A DNA stretch of 47,479 nucleotides from an uncultured Clostridia bacterium (GCA_947383645.1 CANDEH010000006.1:1-47479), one strand, 5' to 3'. Positions 32,561 through 40,875 are shown, counted from the stretch's first letter. The notes: generated by a model from the letters alone, not told the origin. Translations and numbers: made by a program.

Positions 32561-33339
32561 GACAAAAATCTCCACCGCAGGGAATACGCCCACACAGCTG
32601 TGCCGGGGAACGTCCCCTCCTCTCCCTCCTCGCACCAGCCGGCGCTGAAAAACACCATGGCGTCCCGCACGCGGCAGGTGGCTTCTGTGAGAATGGAGCA
32701 GCCGTTGGTGCCGGCGGGGCGCAGGTTCAGGGCCTTGACACCCTCGAATACCAGCTCGATGGGGGGCGTCCAGTCGCAGTGGAAGAGCATGGTCACCTGC
32801 CGCGCACGGTCCGAGCACAGCATCCCCTCCTTCGTCCGCTCTGAGCCGCTGACATAATGGAGGGATACCAGCACCGTGTCGTGGAAGCCGTGGGCGGCGT
32901 GAAGAAGGGCCTCCGCCTCCTCCGGGGTAGTCACATAGCGCCACCCGGGGAGCTGGGAACACACCGGCGGATACGCCGTCTCCGTGAGCGGAACCGCCTC
33001 GCCGTCCAGCAGGCGCAGCAGTGTCCTTTGATCCGCCCAGACCCAGGGGTAGCCGTAGAACGCGGCACCCTTGGGGGCCTCCGGATGGCATTGAGGGAAG
33101 GGGTACCGCCGGGGCAGGTCCCCGTTTTGCAGACAGATCCACTCCGCCGGAAAGTCCGGGTCGATGAAGCCCACCTGATTGCAATACTCCCCCGCCTCGT
33201 CGGGCAAAGTCTGATGATAGAGCCGCAGAAGACCGTCCCGGACCACAAGGCACCGCTGAAAGACGCCGGTATAGAGGAGGGCGTAGAGTTCCGAGCAGAA
33301 GCAGCTGTCCAGGTCCGGGGCGTAGACGCGCACGCGCAT
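32548..33339 (-). CDS. Hypothetical protein in the pheST transcription unit
   Basis: 263 residues, soluble. Features: MRVRVYAPDLDSCFCSELYALLYTGVFQ at the N-terminus, YHQTLPDEAGEY, GYPWVWADQRTLLRLLDGE, and a C-terminal beta-rich domain (VSLHYVSGSE, VTMLFHCDWTPPIELVFEGVKALNL, AMVFFSAGW). Several conserved-looking Cys and Trp but no motif I can name. GGAGGTG overlaps the end of the DUF2500 gene and precedes ATG 33339 by 7 nt, so the pair is coupled. Its last three residues and stop lie in the repeat at 32361, so the original C-terminus may have been longer or different. Confidence 0.72.
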   Translation of the reverse strand: MRVRVYAPDLDSCFCSELYALLYTGVFQRCLVVRDGLLRLYHQTLPDEAGEYCNQVGFIDPDFPAEWICLQNGDLPRRYPFPQCHPEAPKGAAFYGYPWVWADQRTLLRLLDGEAVPLTETAYPPVCSQLPGWRYVTTPEEAEALLHAAHGFHDTVLVSLHYVSGSERTKEGMLCSDRARQVTMLFHCDWTPPIELVFEGVKALNLRPAGTNGCSILTEATCRVRDAMVFFSAGWCEEGEEGTFPGTAVWAYSLRWRFLSDRS

Positions 33340-33341
33340 GG

Positions 33342-33707
33342 CTACACCTCCCGCTCAAAGCCCAGGAAGCTGGTGCCCTGGAAGGTGAGCTTGCCCCGGT
33401 CCCCCTCGGCCAGGAGCCCGTACTCCCCGCCGCCCATAGAGAACTCCATCCGATCCCCGCTCTCCACCTGAAAGGTGGCGTAGTACCAGGTGGAGGAGCG
33501 GCTGAAGCCGTCGTCATTCCGGTGGTGGGTGACTTCCGTTCGCTTGGTGACCACGGTGGCCTCCACAGTGAGGCGGGGAGAGTGGTTGTTCTGATTCCAC
33601 TGCCGCAGACCCTGGATAGCCACAAACAAAATCACCCCGGCAACCAGCAGGAACATCAGGATAAAGATAGTCTCAAACCCGCCGCCAAAAAAGAATTTTG
33701 TACCCAT
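33342..33707 (-). CDS. DUF2500 family membrane protein
   Basis: 121 residues. A single N-terminal hydrophobic segment (about 10-30, TIFILMFLLVAGVILFVAIQG) precedes an extracellular beta-rich domain with TVEATVVTKRTEVTHHR...TWYYATFQVESGDRMEFSMGGGEYGLLAEGDRGKLTFQGTSFLGFER, the DUF2500 pattern. ATG 33707 is preferred (GGGAGG 10 nt upstream); ATG 33716 touches the ribosome binding site. It is the first gene after the phenylalanine T-box, an odd cargo for such control. Confidence 0.82.
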   Translation of the reverse strand: MGTKFFFGGGFETIFILMFLLVAGVILFVAIQGLRQWNQNNHSPRLTVEATVVTKRTEVTHHRNDDGFSRSSTWYYATFQVESGDRMEFSMGGGEYGLLAEGDRGKLTFQGTSFLGFEREV

Positions 33708-33730
33708 CACAGGCATCCCTCCCAGCAGAC

Positions 33731-33972
33731 AATAAAAAAAGCCATTTCATCCCAATTCTCTGGGACGAAAGGCTCCTACCCTCCGCGGTACCACCCGCAT
33801 TCGCACTCTCGTGCGCACTCCGACGCCGGTAACGTGGCGCGACCCCGTCCCGCTCTCGCGGGCCGCTCCCGGGCGAACCAAGCGCCTGCCCCCCGGGACA
33901 GCTTTCAGCCGGTGGCTGTCCCTCTCTGCTGGAGGCGGGGGCGCTATTTTCCCGTTCCTCACATTTCGCTGA
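33731..33972 (-). ncRNA. T-box leader, probably phenylalanine-specific
   Basis: The minus-strand leader has AGAGAGGGACAGCCACCGG-type stem I with GGCTGAAAGCTGTCCC distal loop, a specifier loop ...GCTTGGTTCGCCC in which TTC (33877-33875) would be the Phe codon, the T-box sequence GGTGGTACCGCG (33795-33784), and a terminator stem AGCC-TTTC-TCCC/GGGA-GAAA-GGCT followed by seven T (33774-33734). Uncharged tRNA-Phe should stabilise the antiterminator. TTC as specifier is my reading of the fold and agrees with pheS and pheT downstream. Confidence 0.88.
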
Positions 33973-33978
33973 TTTTTA

Positions 33979-34007
33979 CTTATACCACATCCCGGCCCGA
34001 ATTGCAA
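33979..34007 (-). promoter_or_regulatory. Promoter of the T-box-pheST unit
   Basis: Minus strand: TTGCAA, 17-nt spacer, TATAAG, just upstream of the T-box leader. Confidence 0.7.
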
Positions 34008-34058
34008 GAGGAAAGAGGCAATTTTGTGCGCATATTTCCCCGGAGGGGCGACGGAGGG

Positions 34059-34088
34059 TTGAATATGGGGGCGGTCCTATGATAGAAT
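34059..34088 (+). promoter_or_regulatory. Promoter for the TfoX-C gene
   Basis: TTGAAT, 18-nt spacer, TAGAAT; diverges from the T-box promoter, 47 nt before ATG 34135. Confidence 0.55.
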
Positions 34089-34134
34089 GGTAAAAAAACC
34101 GGGGCGGCCCGTATCCGCCCACGGAGGAGGCGCT

Positions 34135-34398
34135 ATGTCGGATCTGACGGCAATGCCGAATATCGGCCGGGAGATGGCCAGGAAGCTGGCGGCGGCGGGT
34201 ATCACCTCCGCCGGGGCGCTCACCGCCTTGGGGGCGGAGGAGGCGTACCTGCGCCTGCGGCTCCTCTATCCACGGGTCTGCCTGGTCCATCTACAGGCCC
34301 TGGAGGGGGCTATCCGGGGCATCCCCTTCCAGTTTCTCCCCCCGGAGCGGAAGCAGGAGCTGAAGACCTTCCACGATAGCCTGGGGAAAACGCCATGA
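34135..34398 (+). CDS. TfoX C-terminal domain protein
   Basis: 87 residues matching the TfoX C-terminal (helix-hairpin-helix-like) domain: SDLTAMPNIGREMARKLAAAGITSAGALTALGAEEAYLRL followed by CLVHLQALEGAIRGIPF. It lacks the TfoX N-terminal domain. Free-standing TfoX-C proteins are common in Firmicutes and their role is unknown. GGAGGAGG lies 4 nt before ATG 34135. It overlaps the next gene by 4 nt (ATGA). Confidence 0.85.
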   Translation: MSDLTAMPNIGREMARKLAAAGITSAGALTALGAEEAYLRLRLLYPRVCLVHLQALEGAIRGIPFQFLPPERKQELKTFHDSLGKTP

Positions 34399-34766
34399 AC
34401 ATTCTGCACAGCGGTGCGCCCTGCTTCTTCGGGGACTGGTGGGGGCGGCCCATGGACAACTGCTGCCGCCCCGCCGCCGCGGAGTGGCGGGAGAACGGGA
34501 CTCTCGTCATCACCTTCGACGCGGGGGAGCGGTGTGCCATTGAGGGGGCGGAGGGCGTGGAAAATACGCCCGCCATCTTTCGCGTGGCCCGGGCCCGGCG
34601 GGTGATCTGGGAGTGGTACGGCGACCCGGCGCACCGCCGAGAGCTCTGCCGGCGGCTCTACACCCCGGAGGGCCCCCATACGGTGCTGCTGGAGACCGCC
34701 GGGCCTGTGGGCGTGCGCCGGCGGCAATTTGACCCCCGGGGGGCGCCGGCCATGGTGCTGGCATGA
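34395..34766 (+). CDS. Hypothetical protein
   Basis: 123 residues with MNILHSGAPCFFGDWWGRPMDNCC at the N-terminus and ARRVIWEWYGD in the middle. No signal peptide or recognised motif. ATG overlaps the TfoX-C stop, indicating coupling. Family not recognised. Confidence 0.7.
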   Translation: MNILHSGAPCFFGDWWGRPMDNCCRPAAAEWRENGTLVITFDAGERCAIEGAEGVENTPAIFRVARARRVIWEWYGDPAHRRELCRRLYTPEGPHTVLLETAGPVGVRRRQFDPRGAPAMVLA

Positions 34767-34790
34767 AATTGCAGTAAGGAGGGACAGAGT

Positions 34791-35351
34791 ATGGAGGAAG
34801 AATTGACGTTTGACAACCGGGAGGCGTTCCGGCAGTGGCTCCAGGAGCACGGCCAGCACAGCGGCGGCGTCTGGCTCCTCTTCGGCAAGTCCGGCGGGCC
34901 AAAGACGCTCAAGGCCGGGGAGGCGCTGGAGGAGGCCCTGTGCTTTGGATGGATCGACGGACAGATGCAGCGCGTTGACGAAAAGCGCTATCGAAAGTAT
35001 TTCGCCCCCCGCCGGAGGGGGAGCAAGTGGTCGGCAAAGAACAGAGCCCTGGCGGAGAGCCTGGAGAAGCGGGGGCTCATGACCGACTTTGGCAGGGAAA
35101 GAATCCGGGAGGCCAGGAAAAACGGCCAGTGGGACGCCCCGGACCCCATGGCGGTGACGGAGGAGCAGATGGCCCAGGTGGCCGCGCTGCTGGAGGGACA
35201 CGAGCCCGCCTGCGCCAACTTCCTGGCTATGCCCCTGTCGGTGCGAAAGACCTACACCCGGGCGTACTTCGACGCCAGAACGGAGACCGGGCGGGCGAAG
35301 CGGCTGGCCTGGCTGACGGACCGGCTGCATAAAAACCTGCGGCCGATGTGA
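34791..35351 (+). CDS. YdeI/OmpD-associated family protein
   Basis: 186 residues. Family hallmarks: N-terminal FDNREAFRQWLQEHGQHSGGVWLLFGK, then ALEEALCFGWIDGQMQRVDEKRYRKYFAPRRRGSKWSAKNR, and a C-terminal helical domain with LPLSVRKTY-like MPLSVRKTYTRAYFDARTETGRAKRL. Proteins of this group have been called bacteriocin-protection proteins; the biochemical role is unsettled. AAGGAGGG precedes ATG 34791 by 7 nt. Last of three plus-strand genes. Confidence 0.88.
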   Translation: MEEELTFDNREAFRQWLQEHGQHSGGVWLLFGKSGGPKTLKAGEALEEALCFGWIDGQMQRVDEKRYRKYFAPRRRGSKWSAKNRALAESLEKRGLMTDFGRERIREARKNGQWDAPDPMAVTEEQMAQVAALLEGHEPACANFLAMPLSVRKTYTRAYFDARTETGRAKRLAWLTDRLHKNLRPM

Positions 35352-35360
35352 CAGGGTGTA

Positions 35361-35389
35361 TTTACAGACGGCGAAAAAAGAGGTAGAAT
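35361..35389 (+). promoter_or_regulatory. Promoter for the nnrD-lipoprotein-alr unit
   Basis: TTTACA, 17-nt spacer, TAGAAT, 40 nt before ATG 35429. Confidence 0.65.
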
Positions 35390-35428
35390 AGGGGAAAACA
35401 CAGAAAATCAGGGGGAGAGGAACCACGC

Positions 35429-36262
35429 ATGGAGGAGCTGAATGTCAGAATCTGCCGGGCGCTGCTGCCGAGGCGCGCGCCGGAGGGACACAAGGGGACC
35501 TTTGGCCGGGTCTGCGTCATCGGGGGCAGTACCGGGTACACCGGCGCGCCGGTGTTTGCCGCCGAGGCCGCCACACGCACCGGCAGCGGTCTGGTGCTGC
35601 TGGGCACCTCCCTGGAGGCCTACCCGGTGGTGGCCGGCCGATGCGACTCCGCCATGGCCTTCCCCCTGCCCAACCGGTATCAGGACATCGTGGAGAAGCT
35701 CTCCAAATGCGACGCGGTGCTCCTGGGCCCCGGTCTGGGGGAGGATCTGCGCCTGCGGCACACGGTGCGCTCCCTCCTGGACGATCTCAACATGCCGGTG
35801 GTGCTGGACGCCGACGGTCTAAACGCCGCCTCGGCGCATATAGATAGCTTGAAGCGCCGCACCGCCCCCACGGTGCTCACCCCCCACGAGGGGGAGTTCC
35901 TGCGCCTGGGCGGCGACCTCAGCGAGGGCCGGGAGGCCGGGGCCGCCCGGATGGCGGCGGAGCTGGGGTGCGTGGTGGTGCTGAAGGGGCCGGGCACCGT
36001 CATCGCCCACCCGGAGGGGTGGCTGCGGCGGAACACCACCGGCTCCAACGCTCTGGCCAAGGGGGGCAGCGGCGATATCCTGGGCGGCATGGTCCTCTCC
36101 CTGATCGGCCAGGGGGCGGAGCCCTTCGACGCCGCATCCCTGGCGGCGTACCTCCACGGGCGCTGCGGCGACATGGCCGAGGAGGTGCTGACGGCCTACG
36201 GCGTGACCCCTACGGACATCCTGCGGGCCATCCCCGCGGCCATCCGGGAGCTGCTGTCCTGA
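35429..36262 (+). CDS. nnrD: ADP-dependent NAD(P)H-hydrate dehydratase
   Basis: 277 residues, the dehydratase (YjeF C-terminal, ribokinase-like) half only. It repairs hydrated NAD(P)H. Motifs: GTFGRVCVIGGSTGYTGAPVFAAEAATRTGSGLV, LLGPGLGED, VLDADGLN, TPHEGEFLRL, VVLKGPGTVIA, and NTTGSNALAKGGSGDILGGMV with the catalytic Asp. The NnrE epimerase half is not fused and is not in this window. AGGGGGAGAGG precedes ATG 35429. Followed by a lipoprotein and alr, an order with nnr near alr that recurs in Firmicutes. Confidence 0.93.
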   Translation: MEELNVRICRALLPRRAPEGHKGTFGRVCVIGGSTGYTGAPVFAAEAATRTGSGLVLLGTSLEAYPVVAGRCDSAMAFPLPNRYQDIVEKLSKCDAVLLGPGLGEDLRLRHTVRSLLDDLNMPVVLDADGLNAASAHIDSLKRRTAPTVLTPHEGEFLRLGGDLSEGREAGAARMAAELGCVVVLKGPGTVIAHPEGWLRRNTTGSNALAKGGSGDILGGMVLSLIGQGAEPFDAASLAAYLHGRCGDMAEEVLTAYGVTPTDILRAIPAAIRELLS

Positions 36263-36306
36263 GAAGCTGAAAGAATCGGATATTTCAGAAAAAGGAGCGA
36301 AAAATT

Positions 36307-36930
36307 GTGCGAAAAGCCCTGCTTTTTGCACCAATGATGATCCTCCTGCTGGCGCTGCTCTGTGCCTGCGGGGGGAAGGAGGAGGCGGAGAGCCGGCAGG
36401 TTCAGGAGGACTTCCGGGACCTCAGGGCCCAGGCGGAGGTGAATCTCACCTGCCACTACGGGGACGAGGTGCGGACCTACGGCCTCTCCTGCGCCTACAC
36501 GCCGGAGAAGTCCTCCGTCACCGTCACTGCCCCGGCGGACCTGGCCGGCGTGTCGGCGGAGTTCGACGGCGAGACCCTCAGCCTGCGCTATGACGATATC
36601 CTCATTGACGCCGGCGTCTACTCCGGTACGGAGATCTCCCCCTTCTGGGCGGTGCCCAGCCTGCTGCGTGCCATGGGGGAGGGGTACCTGCTGGAGGTCT
36701 GCCGGGAGGACATCGGGGACATCCCCTGCCTCCGCGCCGCCTTCGAGATCACCGGTCAGGACGGCGGCAAGACGGTGTACACCGTGTGGCTGGACGAGAC
36801 GGACCAGCCGGTGCGGGGGGAGATCACTGTGGAGGAGACCGTAGTCTACGGGGTAGACTTTACAAGTTTTACGAAAGAAGGAGATTACGATGGAGGAGAA
36901 AATGCTGCGACGGACCTGGGCGGAGATTGA
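36307..36930 (+). CDS. Lipoprotein of unknown function
   Basis: 207 residues. A clear lipobox (LLLALLCACGGKEE, Cys near residue 20) follows a hydrophobic signal, so it is anchored outside the membrane. The mature part is beta-rich with LTCHYGDEVRTYGLSCAYTPEKSSVTVTAPADLAGVSAEFDGETLSLRYDDI and FEITGQDGGKTVYTVWLDETDQPVRGEITVEE, resembling outer lipoprotein LolA/LppX-like folds often seen beside alr (DUF-type); I do not assign a function. GTG start with AAAAGGAG upstream. Its end overlaps the alr start by 41 nt. Confidence 0.82.
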   Translation: MRKALLFAPMMILLLALLCACGGKEEAESRQVQEDFRDLRAQAEVNLTCHYGDEVRTYGLSCAYTPEKSSVTVTAPADLAGVSAEFDGETLSLRYDDILIDAGVYSGTEISPFWAVPSLLRAMGEGYLLEVCREDIGDIPCLRAAFEITGQDGGKTVYTVWLDETDQPVRGEITVEETVVYGVDFTSFTKEGDYDGGENAATDLGGD

Positions 36931-38056
36931 TCTGGACGCCCTGACCCACAACTTCGAGACCCTGCGCAAACACACCGGGGCCCCCTTAGTGGGTGTAGTG
37001 AAGGCCGACGCCTACGGCCACGGGGCCATCACCCTGAGCCGGGAGCTGGAGAAGCTGGGCGTCCGGTATCTGGCCGTGTCCAATCTGGAGGAGGCCAAGG
37101 AGCTGCGCAAGGCGGGGATTGAGGCGCCCATTCTGATTCTGGGCTACACCCCGCCGGAGTACGTGGACCAGCTGATCGAGCACCGCATCACCCAGGCGGC
37201 GGCGGGGGAGCGGGCGGCCATCGCCTACAGCGAGGCGGCCCAGAAGTGCGGCGGTACATTGAAAATCCATATCAAAGTGGACACCGGCATGTCCCGCCTG
37301 GGCTTCCCCTGCACCAATGACCGCTTTGACGAGGGCGTGGCCGCCGCCCGCCGCGCCTGCGCTCTGCCGAACTTAGAGGCGGAGGGCATCTTCACCCACT
37401 TCGCCGTCTCCGACGAGCCGGAGAACGGGGACTGCAAGGCATTTACCCTGGGCCAGTACGACCTGTTCTGCCGCTTCTTCGCCGCCGTGGAGGAGGGGGG
37501 ACACCGCTTCGCTCTCCACCACTGCGCCAACAGCGGCGCCTCGGCCTTCTACCCCGAGATGGCCCTGGATATGGTGCGGCCGGGGATTCTGCTCTACGGC
37601 TGCGGCAACGGCGCGGTGCAGCTGGACCTCAGGCCGGTGATGACCCTGAAGACCACCGTCAGCGACATCCGCCCCCTGGAGGAGGGCCGCACGGTGAGCT
37701 ATGGTCGCACCTACAAGGTGGAGAGCCCGGCCAGGATGGGCGTGCTGCCTATCGGCTATGCCGACGGCTTCTTCCGGGCGCTGTCCAACCGGTGCAAGAT
37801 GTTTGTCAAGGGTGATTTTGTCCCACAGCGGGGCAGGATCTGCATGGATATGTGCATGACTGACCTCAGTGACCGCCCCGACGTCCAGGTGGGCGACGAG
37901 GTGGAGATTTTCGGGCCCCGTCAGCGGGTGGACATCCTGGCGGAGACGGTGGAGACCATCCCCTACGAGCTGACCTGCGCGGTGAGCAAGCGCGTGCCCA
38001 GGCTGTTCTTTAAGGACGGCAAGCAGGTGGGCAGCGAGCTGAGGATGTATCTGTAA
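36890..38056 (+). CDS. alr: Alanine racemase
   Basis: 388 residues, normal length. PLP enzyme giving D-alanine for peptidoglycan. The PLP lysine is Lys38 in VGVVKADAYGHG; the catalytic tyrosine is Tyr271 in VSYGRTYKV. Also visible are HIKVDTGMSRLGF, HHCANSGA, MVRPGILLYG and GRICMDMCMTDLS. GAAAGGAG sits 7 nt before ATG 36890; translation initiates within the lipoprotein reading frame in another frame, suggesting coupling. Terminator at 38112. Confidence 0.96.
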   Translation: MEEKMLRRTWAEIDLDALTHNFETLRKHTGAPLVGVVKADAYGHGAITLSRELEKLGVRYLAVSNLEEAKELRKAGIEAPILILGYTPPEYVDQLIEHRITQAAAGERAAIAYSEAAQKCGGTLKIHIKVDTGMSRLGFPCTNDRFDEGVAAARRACALPNLEAEGIFTHFAVSDEPENGDCKAFTLGQYDLFCRFFAAVEEGGHRFALHHCANSGASAFYPEMALDMVRPGILLYGCGNGAVQLDLRPVMTLKTTVSDIRPLEEGRTVSYGRTYKVESPARMGVLPIGYADGFFRALSNRCKMFVKGDFVPQRGRICMDMCMTDLSDRPDVQVGDEVEIFGPRQRVDILAETVETIPYELTCAVSKRVPRLFFKDGKQVGSELRMYL

Positions 38057-38111
38057 ACAGGTCCTGCGCTCCGCAGCGCACCGGGCCGGTGTGTGTGAAG
38101 GGCGCTAATAA

Positions 38112-38167
38112 AACAGACAAAAACCCCCTGATGCAGGAAACAAGATCGCTGCATCAGGGGGTCTGTT
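38112..38167 (+). terminator. Terminator after alr
   Basis: Main stem CCCCCTGATGCAG (38124-38136) with CTGCATCAGGGGG (38149-38161), extended by outer AACAGA/TCTGTT pairs. Also suitably placed for the convergent gene at 38241. Confidence 0.65.
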
Positions 38168-38240
38168 CATTTCTCACCTATCTCCGGCAAGCCGAAAATC
38201 CACAGAGGGATTTTCCCTGTTTGCTGACGGAGGATGGGGT

Positions 38241-38645
38241 TTACTCCAGCTCCACTGTGATATGATCTGTGCCGTTCTCCTCAAACTCGCCCATATACCG
38301 CTCCATGCGGTCCAAAATCGCCTCATAGTTCTCCCGCGTGGGCTCCCCCAGATCCCGAAGGGCCAGCTCCTCCGCCAGAATCTCAAAAAACGTCACATCC
38401 TCATAGGCCATGATGGCCTCGTGGATGCCGCCCTCGGCGAAGGCCCGGGAGGGGATCAGATCCCCCTCGTAGAGCTCCACCAGTTTCGCCATACCGTGGT
38501 CCAGACAGTGGGCAAACACGCGGCTCTCCACCTCGTCGTACTCTTGAATGCGGTCGTCTCCCCGTGTGGAGTTAAGTACCCAGTTGCCGATGTACACCAG
38601 ATCAAGCAGACGGCGGAATTGTTTTTGGGTCAGCTTCAGTTCCAT
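38241..38645 (-). CDS. Conserved hypothetical protein
   Basis: 134 residues, acidic and helical: MELKLTQKQFRRLLDLVYIGNWVLNSTR, IQEYDEVESRVFAHCLDHG, and a C-terminal FFEILAEELALRDLGEP...ERYMGEFEENGTDHITVELE. The LVYIGNWVxNxxR opening recurs in Firmicute proteins of unknown function (recollection). GGAGG lies upstream of ATG 38645. A possible -10 (TATAAT, 38701-38696 minus) has only a weak -35. No function assigned. Confidence 0.8.
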   Translation of the reverse strand: MELKLTQKQFRRLLDLVYIGNWVLNSTRGDDRIQEYDEVESRVFAHCLDHGMAKLVELYEGDLIPSRAFAEGGIHEAIMAYEDVTFFEILAEELALRDLGEPTRENYEAILDRMERYMGEFEENGTDHITVELE

Positions 38646-38757
38646 GGGCGGCTCCTCCCCAGCACATAAATAGTCACAGGCAAAGTCTTGAACAGATTAT
38701 AGCAGAGCTTCGGTGAAAATGCCATAGAAAATCGCAGGCAAAACGCCTAAATTTTGC

Positions 38758-38786
38758 TTGTTCTCCCCTGCAAAGCATAGTATAAT
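38758..38786 (+). promoter_or_regulatory. Promoter for murI
   Basis: TTGTTC, 17-nt spacer, perfect TATAAT (38781-38786), 62 nt before the TTG start. Confidence 0.7.
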
Positions 38787-38848
38787 AGGGGAACATCTGA
38801 ATACCCCTATTTTTTTGCGGAATTCATCCGAAAAAGGAGGCTGCGCGA

Positions 38849-39661
38849 TTGGATACGCGACCCATCGGCGTCTTCGACTCCGGCCTCGGCGGCCTTACCG
38901 CCGTGCGGGAGCTCCGGCGGCAGATGCCCTCTGAACACATTATATACTTTGGCGACACCTCCCGTGTGCCCTACGGCAACCGCTCCCCGGAGACGCTGCT
39001 CAAATACGCCCGGCAGGACCTGCGCTTTTTGGCCACCTTCCGGCCCAAGGCGGTGGTGATCGCCTGCGGCACCGTGAGCTCCAACTGCCTGGATACCCTC
39101 CAGGCGGAGAACGATATCCCCATCATCGGCGTGGTGGAGCCGGCGGTGAAGCGGGCGGCGGCGGCGACGCGAAACCGCCGGGTGGGGCTCATCGCCACCC
39201 GGGCCAGCGTCAACAGCGGGGCCTACCAGCGGCGCTTCGCCGCCCTGGCACCGGAGATCACGCTGATCGGCCGGCCCTGCCCCCTGTTTGTCCCCCTGGT
39301 GGAGGAGGGCCGTGTCCGGACCGGTGACAGCGTCATTGAGACGGTGGCGGCGGAGTACCTGACCCCTCTGCGGGAGGAGGGCGTCGATACGCTGGTGCTG
39401 GGCTGCACCCACTATCCCCTCCTGCGGGAGGTCATCGGGACGGTGATGGGTCCGGACGTGACGCTGATCGACGTGGGGCAGGAGGCCGCCCGGGCCGCCA
39501 GAGCGTACTTACAGGCCCGCAGTGCCGCCGCGCCGAAGGGCCAGGGCGACGTTGTCTACTGCACCAGCGACCGGCCGGCGGACTTCGAGCGCATGGCCCG
39601 GATGTTCCTCTACGAGGATATGGAGCACAGTCCCCGGCTGGTGGACATCGAGGCCTACTGA
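38849..39661 (+). CDS. murI: Glutamate racemase
   Basis: 270 residues. Makes D-glutamate for peptidoglycan. Substrate motif PIGVFDSGLGGLTAVREL, GDTSRVPYG, first catalytic cysteine in VIACGTVSSN (usually ACNTAS) and second in LGCTHYPLL. The start is TTG 38849 with AAAGGAGG 8 nt upstream; no ATG or GTG is closer to the conserved opening. The stop TGA overlaps the ATG of the next gene (TGATG), so the DUF1934 gene is coupled. Confidence 0.94.
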   Translation: MDTRPIGVFDSGLGGLTAVRELRRQMPSEHIIYFGDTSRVPYGNRSPETLLKYARQDLRFLATFRPKAVVIACGTVSSNCLDTLQAENDIPIIGVVEPAVKRAAAATRNRRVGLIATRASVNSGAYQRRFAALAPEITLIGRPCPLFVPLVEEGRVRTGDSVIETVAAEYLTPLREEGVDTLVLGCTHYPLLREVIGTVMGPDVTLIDVGQEAARAARAYLQARSAAAPKGQGDVVYCTSDRPADFERMARMFLYEDMEHSPRLVDIEAY

Positions 39662-40059
39662 TGGAGCGGCGGGCTGCACTGTCTCTCCAGAGCCGTCAAT
39701 GCCTGGACGGCGTCGAGGAGCGCTTCTCTCAGCACCGGGAGGGCATTTTAAGCGAGACGGCGGCGGGAGTCCTGCTGCGCTACCGAGAGGAGGGCGGCGA
39801 GGCCTCCCTGGACTTCGCCGGAGAAACCGTGGAGCTGCGGCGCCCCGGCACCCGGCTGACCTTCCGCGCCGGAGAGACCTCCCGGGGGCAGTACGCCACC
39901 CCCTACGGGACACTGGCGCTGTCGGTGCGCACGGACTATCTGCGCCACAACATGACCATCGACGGGGGTAAGGCGCTGCTGCGCTATGAGCTGTTTGACG
40001 GCGGCGGCTCCCTGGGCCGGTTCGCACTGACTGTCCAGATCACCAGCAGGGAGGGATGA
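39661..40059 (+). CDS. DUF1934 family protein (YwiB-like)
   Basis: 132 residues, calycin-like beta-barrel family found next to argS in B. subtilis (ywiB-argS). Visible pattern: DGVEERFSQHREGIL...GVLLRYREEG, then GTRLTFRAGETSRGQYATPYGTLALSVRTDYLRHNM and LRYELFDGGGSLGRFALTVQI. No catalytic motif. Overlaps the murI stop. Followed 63 nt later by the ArgS-like relic, preserving the ywiB-argS order. Confidence 0.87.
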   Translation: MERRAALSLQSRQCLDGVEERFSQHREGILSETAAGVLLRYREEGGEASLDFAGETVELRRPGTRLTFRAGETSRGQYATPYGTLALSVRTDYLRHNMTIDGGKALLRYELFDGGGSLGRFALTVQITSREG

Positions 40060-40122
40060 TTCCCCCCTGTTGGCGATCACATTTTGTAATATTCTGTCGA
40101 AAAACAACGAGGAGGCGAGAAT

Positions 40123-40875
40123 CTGACGAACCTGATTGCGGAGGCCCTCCGGCAGGCGGAGGGCCTCACTGCCGCCGCCTGCCGCGCCGCCCTGAGCGAC
40201 GGCACACTGTCCGGAGCGCTGACAGCCCTTCCAAAGGCGATATGGGGCGGGAACTTTGCCGACTGTTCCACCGCCTACCCTCTGGCCGCGGCCCGCGCCT
40301 TTGGGAGACCGCCAAAGGAGCTGGCGGCGCTCTTGGCGTCGCACATAGTGCCGGAAGGGAGCTTTTTTGACGCCGCAGAAGCCGCAGGGCCGGGATACTT
40401 GAACTTCCGTCTGTCCCCACGCTGGTACGAGGCGGTGCTGGAGGCCGCAATGTTGACAGACGAAGTACATAGCGATCCTCTTTCGGAGGAGGAAGCCATT
40501 CGCCTCCTGTTGGACGCCGCCCCCGGCGCGTCCATGGATCCATACCTCCCCCTCCGCCGGGACCGGGGCAACCCGCTCTACCGTCTCCGCTACGCCCTCC
40601 AGCGCCTGAGCCGTCTGCCAGAGCCGGAAAATGCTGTAAAGCTCTCCGCCTTTTCACCCGCTGAGCAGGCGTTAATCAAGTCCATCGCCGCCAGCCGCAG
40701 CGTCGAGGCAGAGGAGTTTCCCCGCTCTGCAGCCCACTGTCTCCTATCCCTGGCAGACACCCTCCAATCCTGCCACGCCGCCAGCCGCCTTGCAGGCACT
40801 TCTCCCGACCTCCGCATCCTCACAGCCGCCCGCAAAACACTGGAAAATGGAATGAACGCGTTAGGGATGCTGTAA
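40123..40875 (+). CDS. ArgS-like protein lacking the catalytic core, apparent CTG start
   Basis: 250 residues. The first ~110 match the ArgS N-terminal tRNA-binding domain (WGGNFADCSTAYPLAAARAFGRPPKELAALLASHI and AAGPGYLNFRLSPRWYEAVLEAA), and the rest match the DALR anticodon-binding domain (RGNPLYRLRYALQRLSR ... LLSLADTLQSCHAASRL ... ARKTLENGMNALGML). The class I core, with HIGH and KMSKS motifs, is absent, so it cannot charge tRNA. The frame opens at 40090 after a stop, with no ATG, GTG or TTG before the conserved region; CTG 40123 has GAGGAGG 7 nt upstream. A later in-frame TTG (40333) would remove the N-terminal domain. Position after DUF1934 matches argS in B. subtilis. Confidence 0.82.
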   Translation: MTNLIAEALRQAEGLTAAACRAALSDGTLSGALTALPKAIWGGNFADCSTAYPLAAARAFGRPPKELAALLASHIVPEGSFFDAAEAAGPGYLNFRLSPRWYEAVLEAAMLTDEVHSDPLSEEEAIRLLLDAAPGASMDPYLPLRRDRGNPLYRLRYALQRLSRLPEPENAVKLSAFSPAEQALIKSIAASRSVEAEEFPRSAAHCLLSLADTLQSCHAASRLAGTSPDLRILTAARKTLENGMNALGML

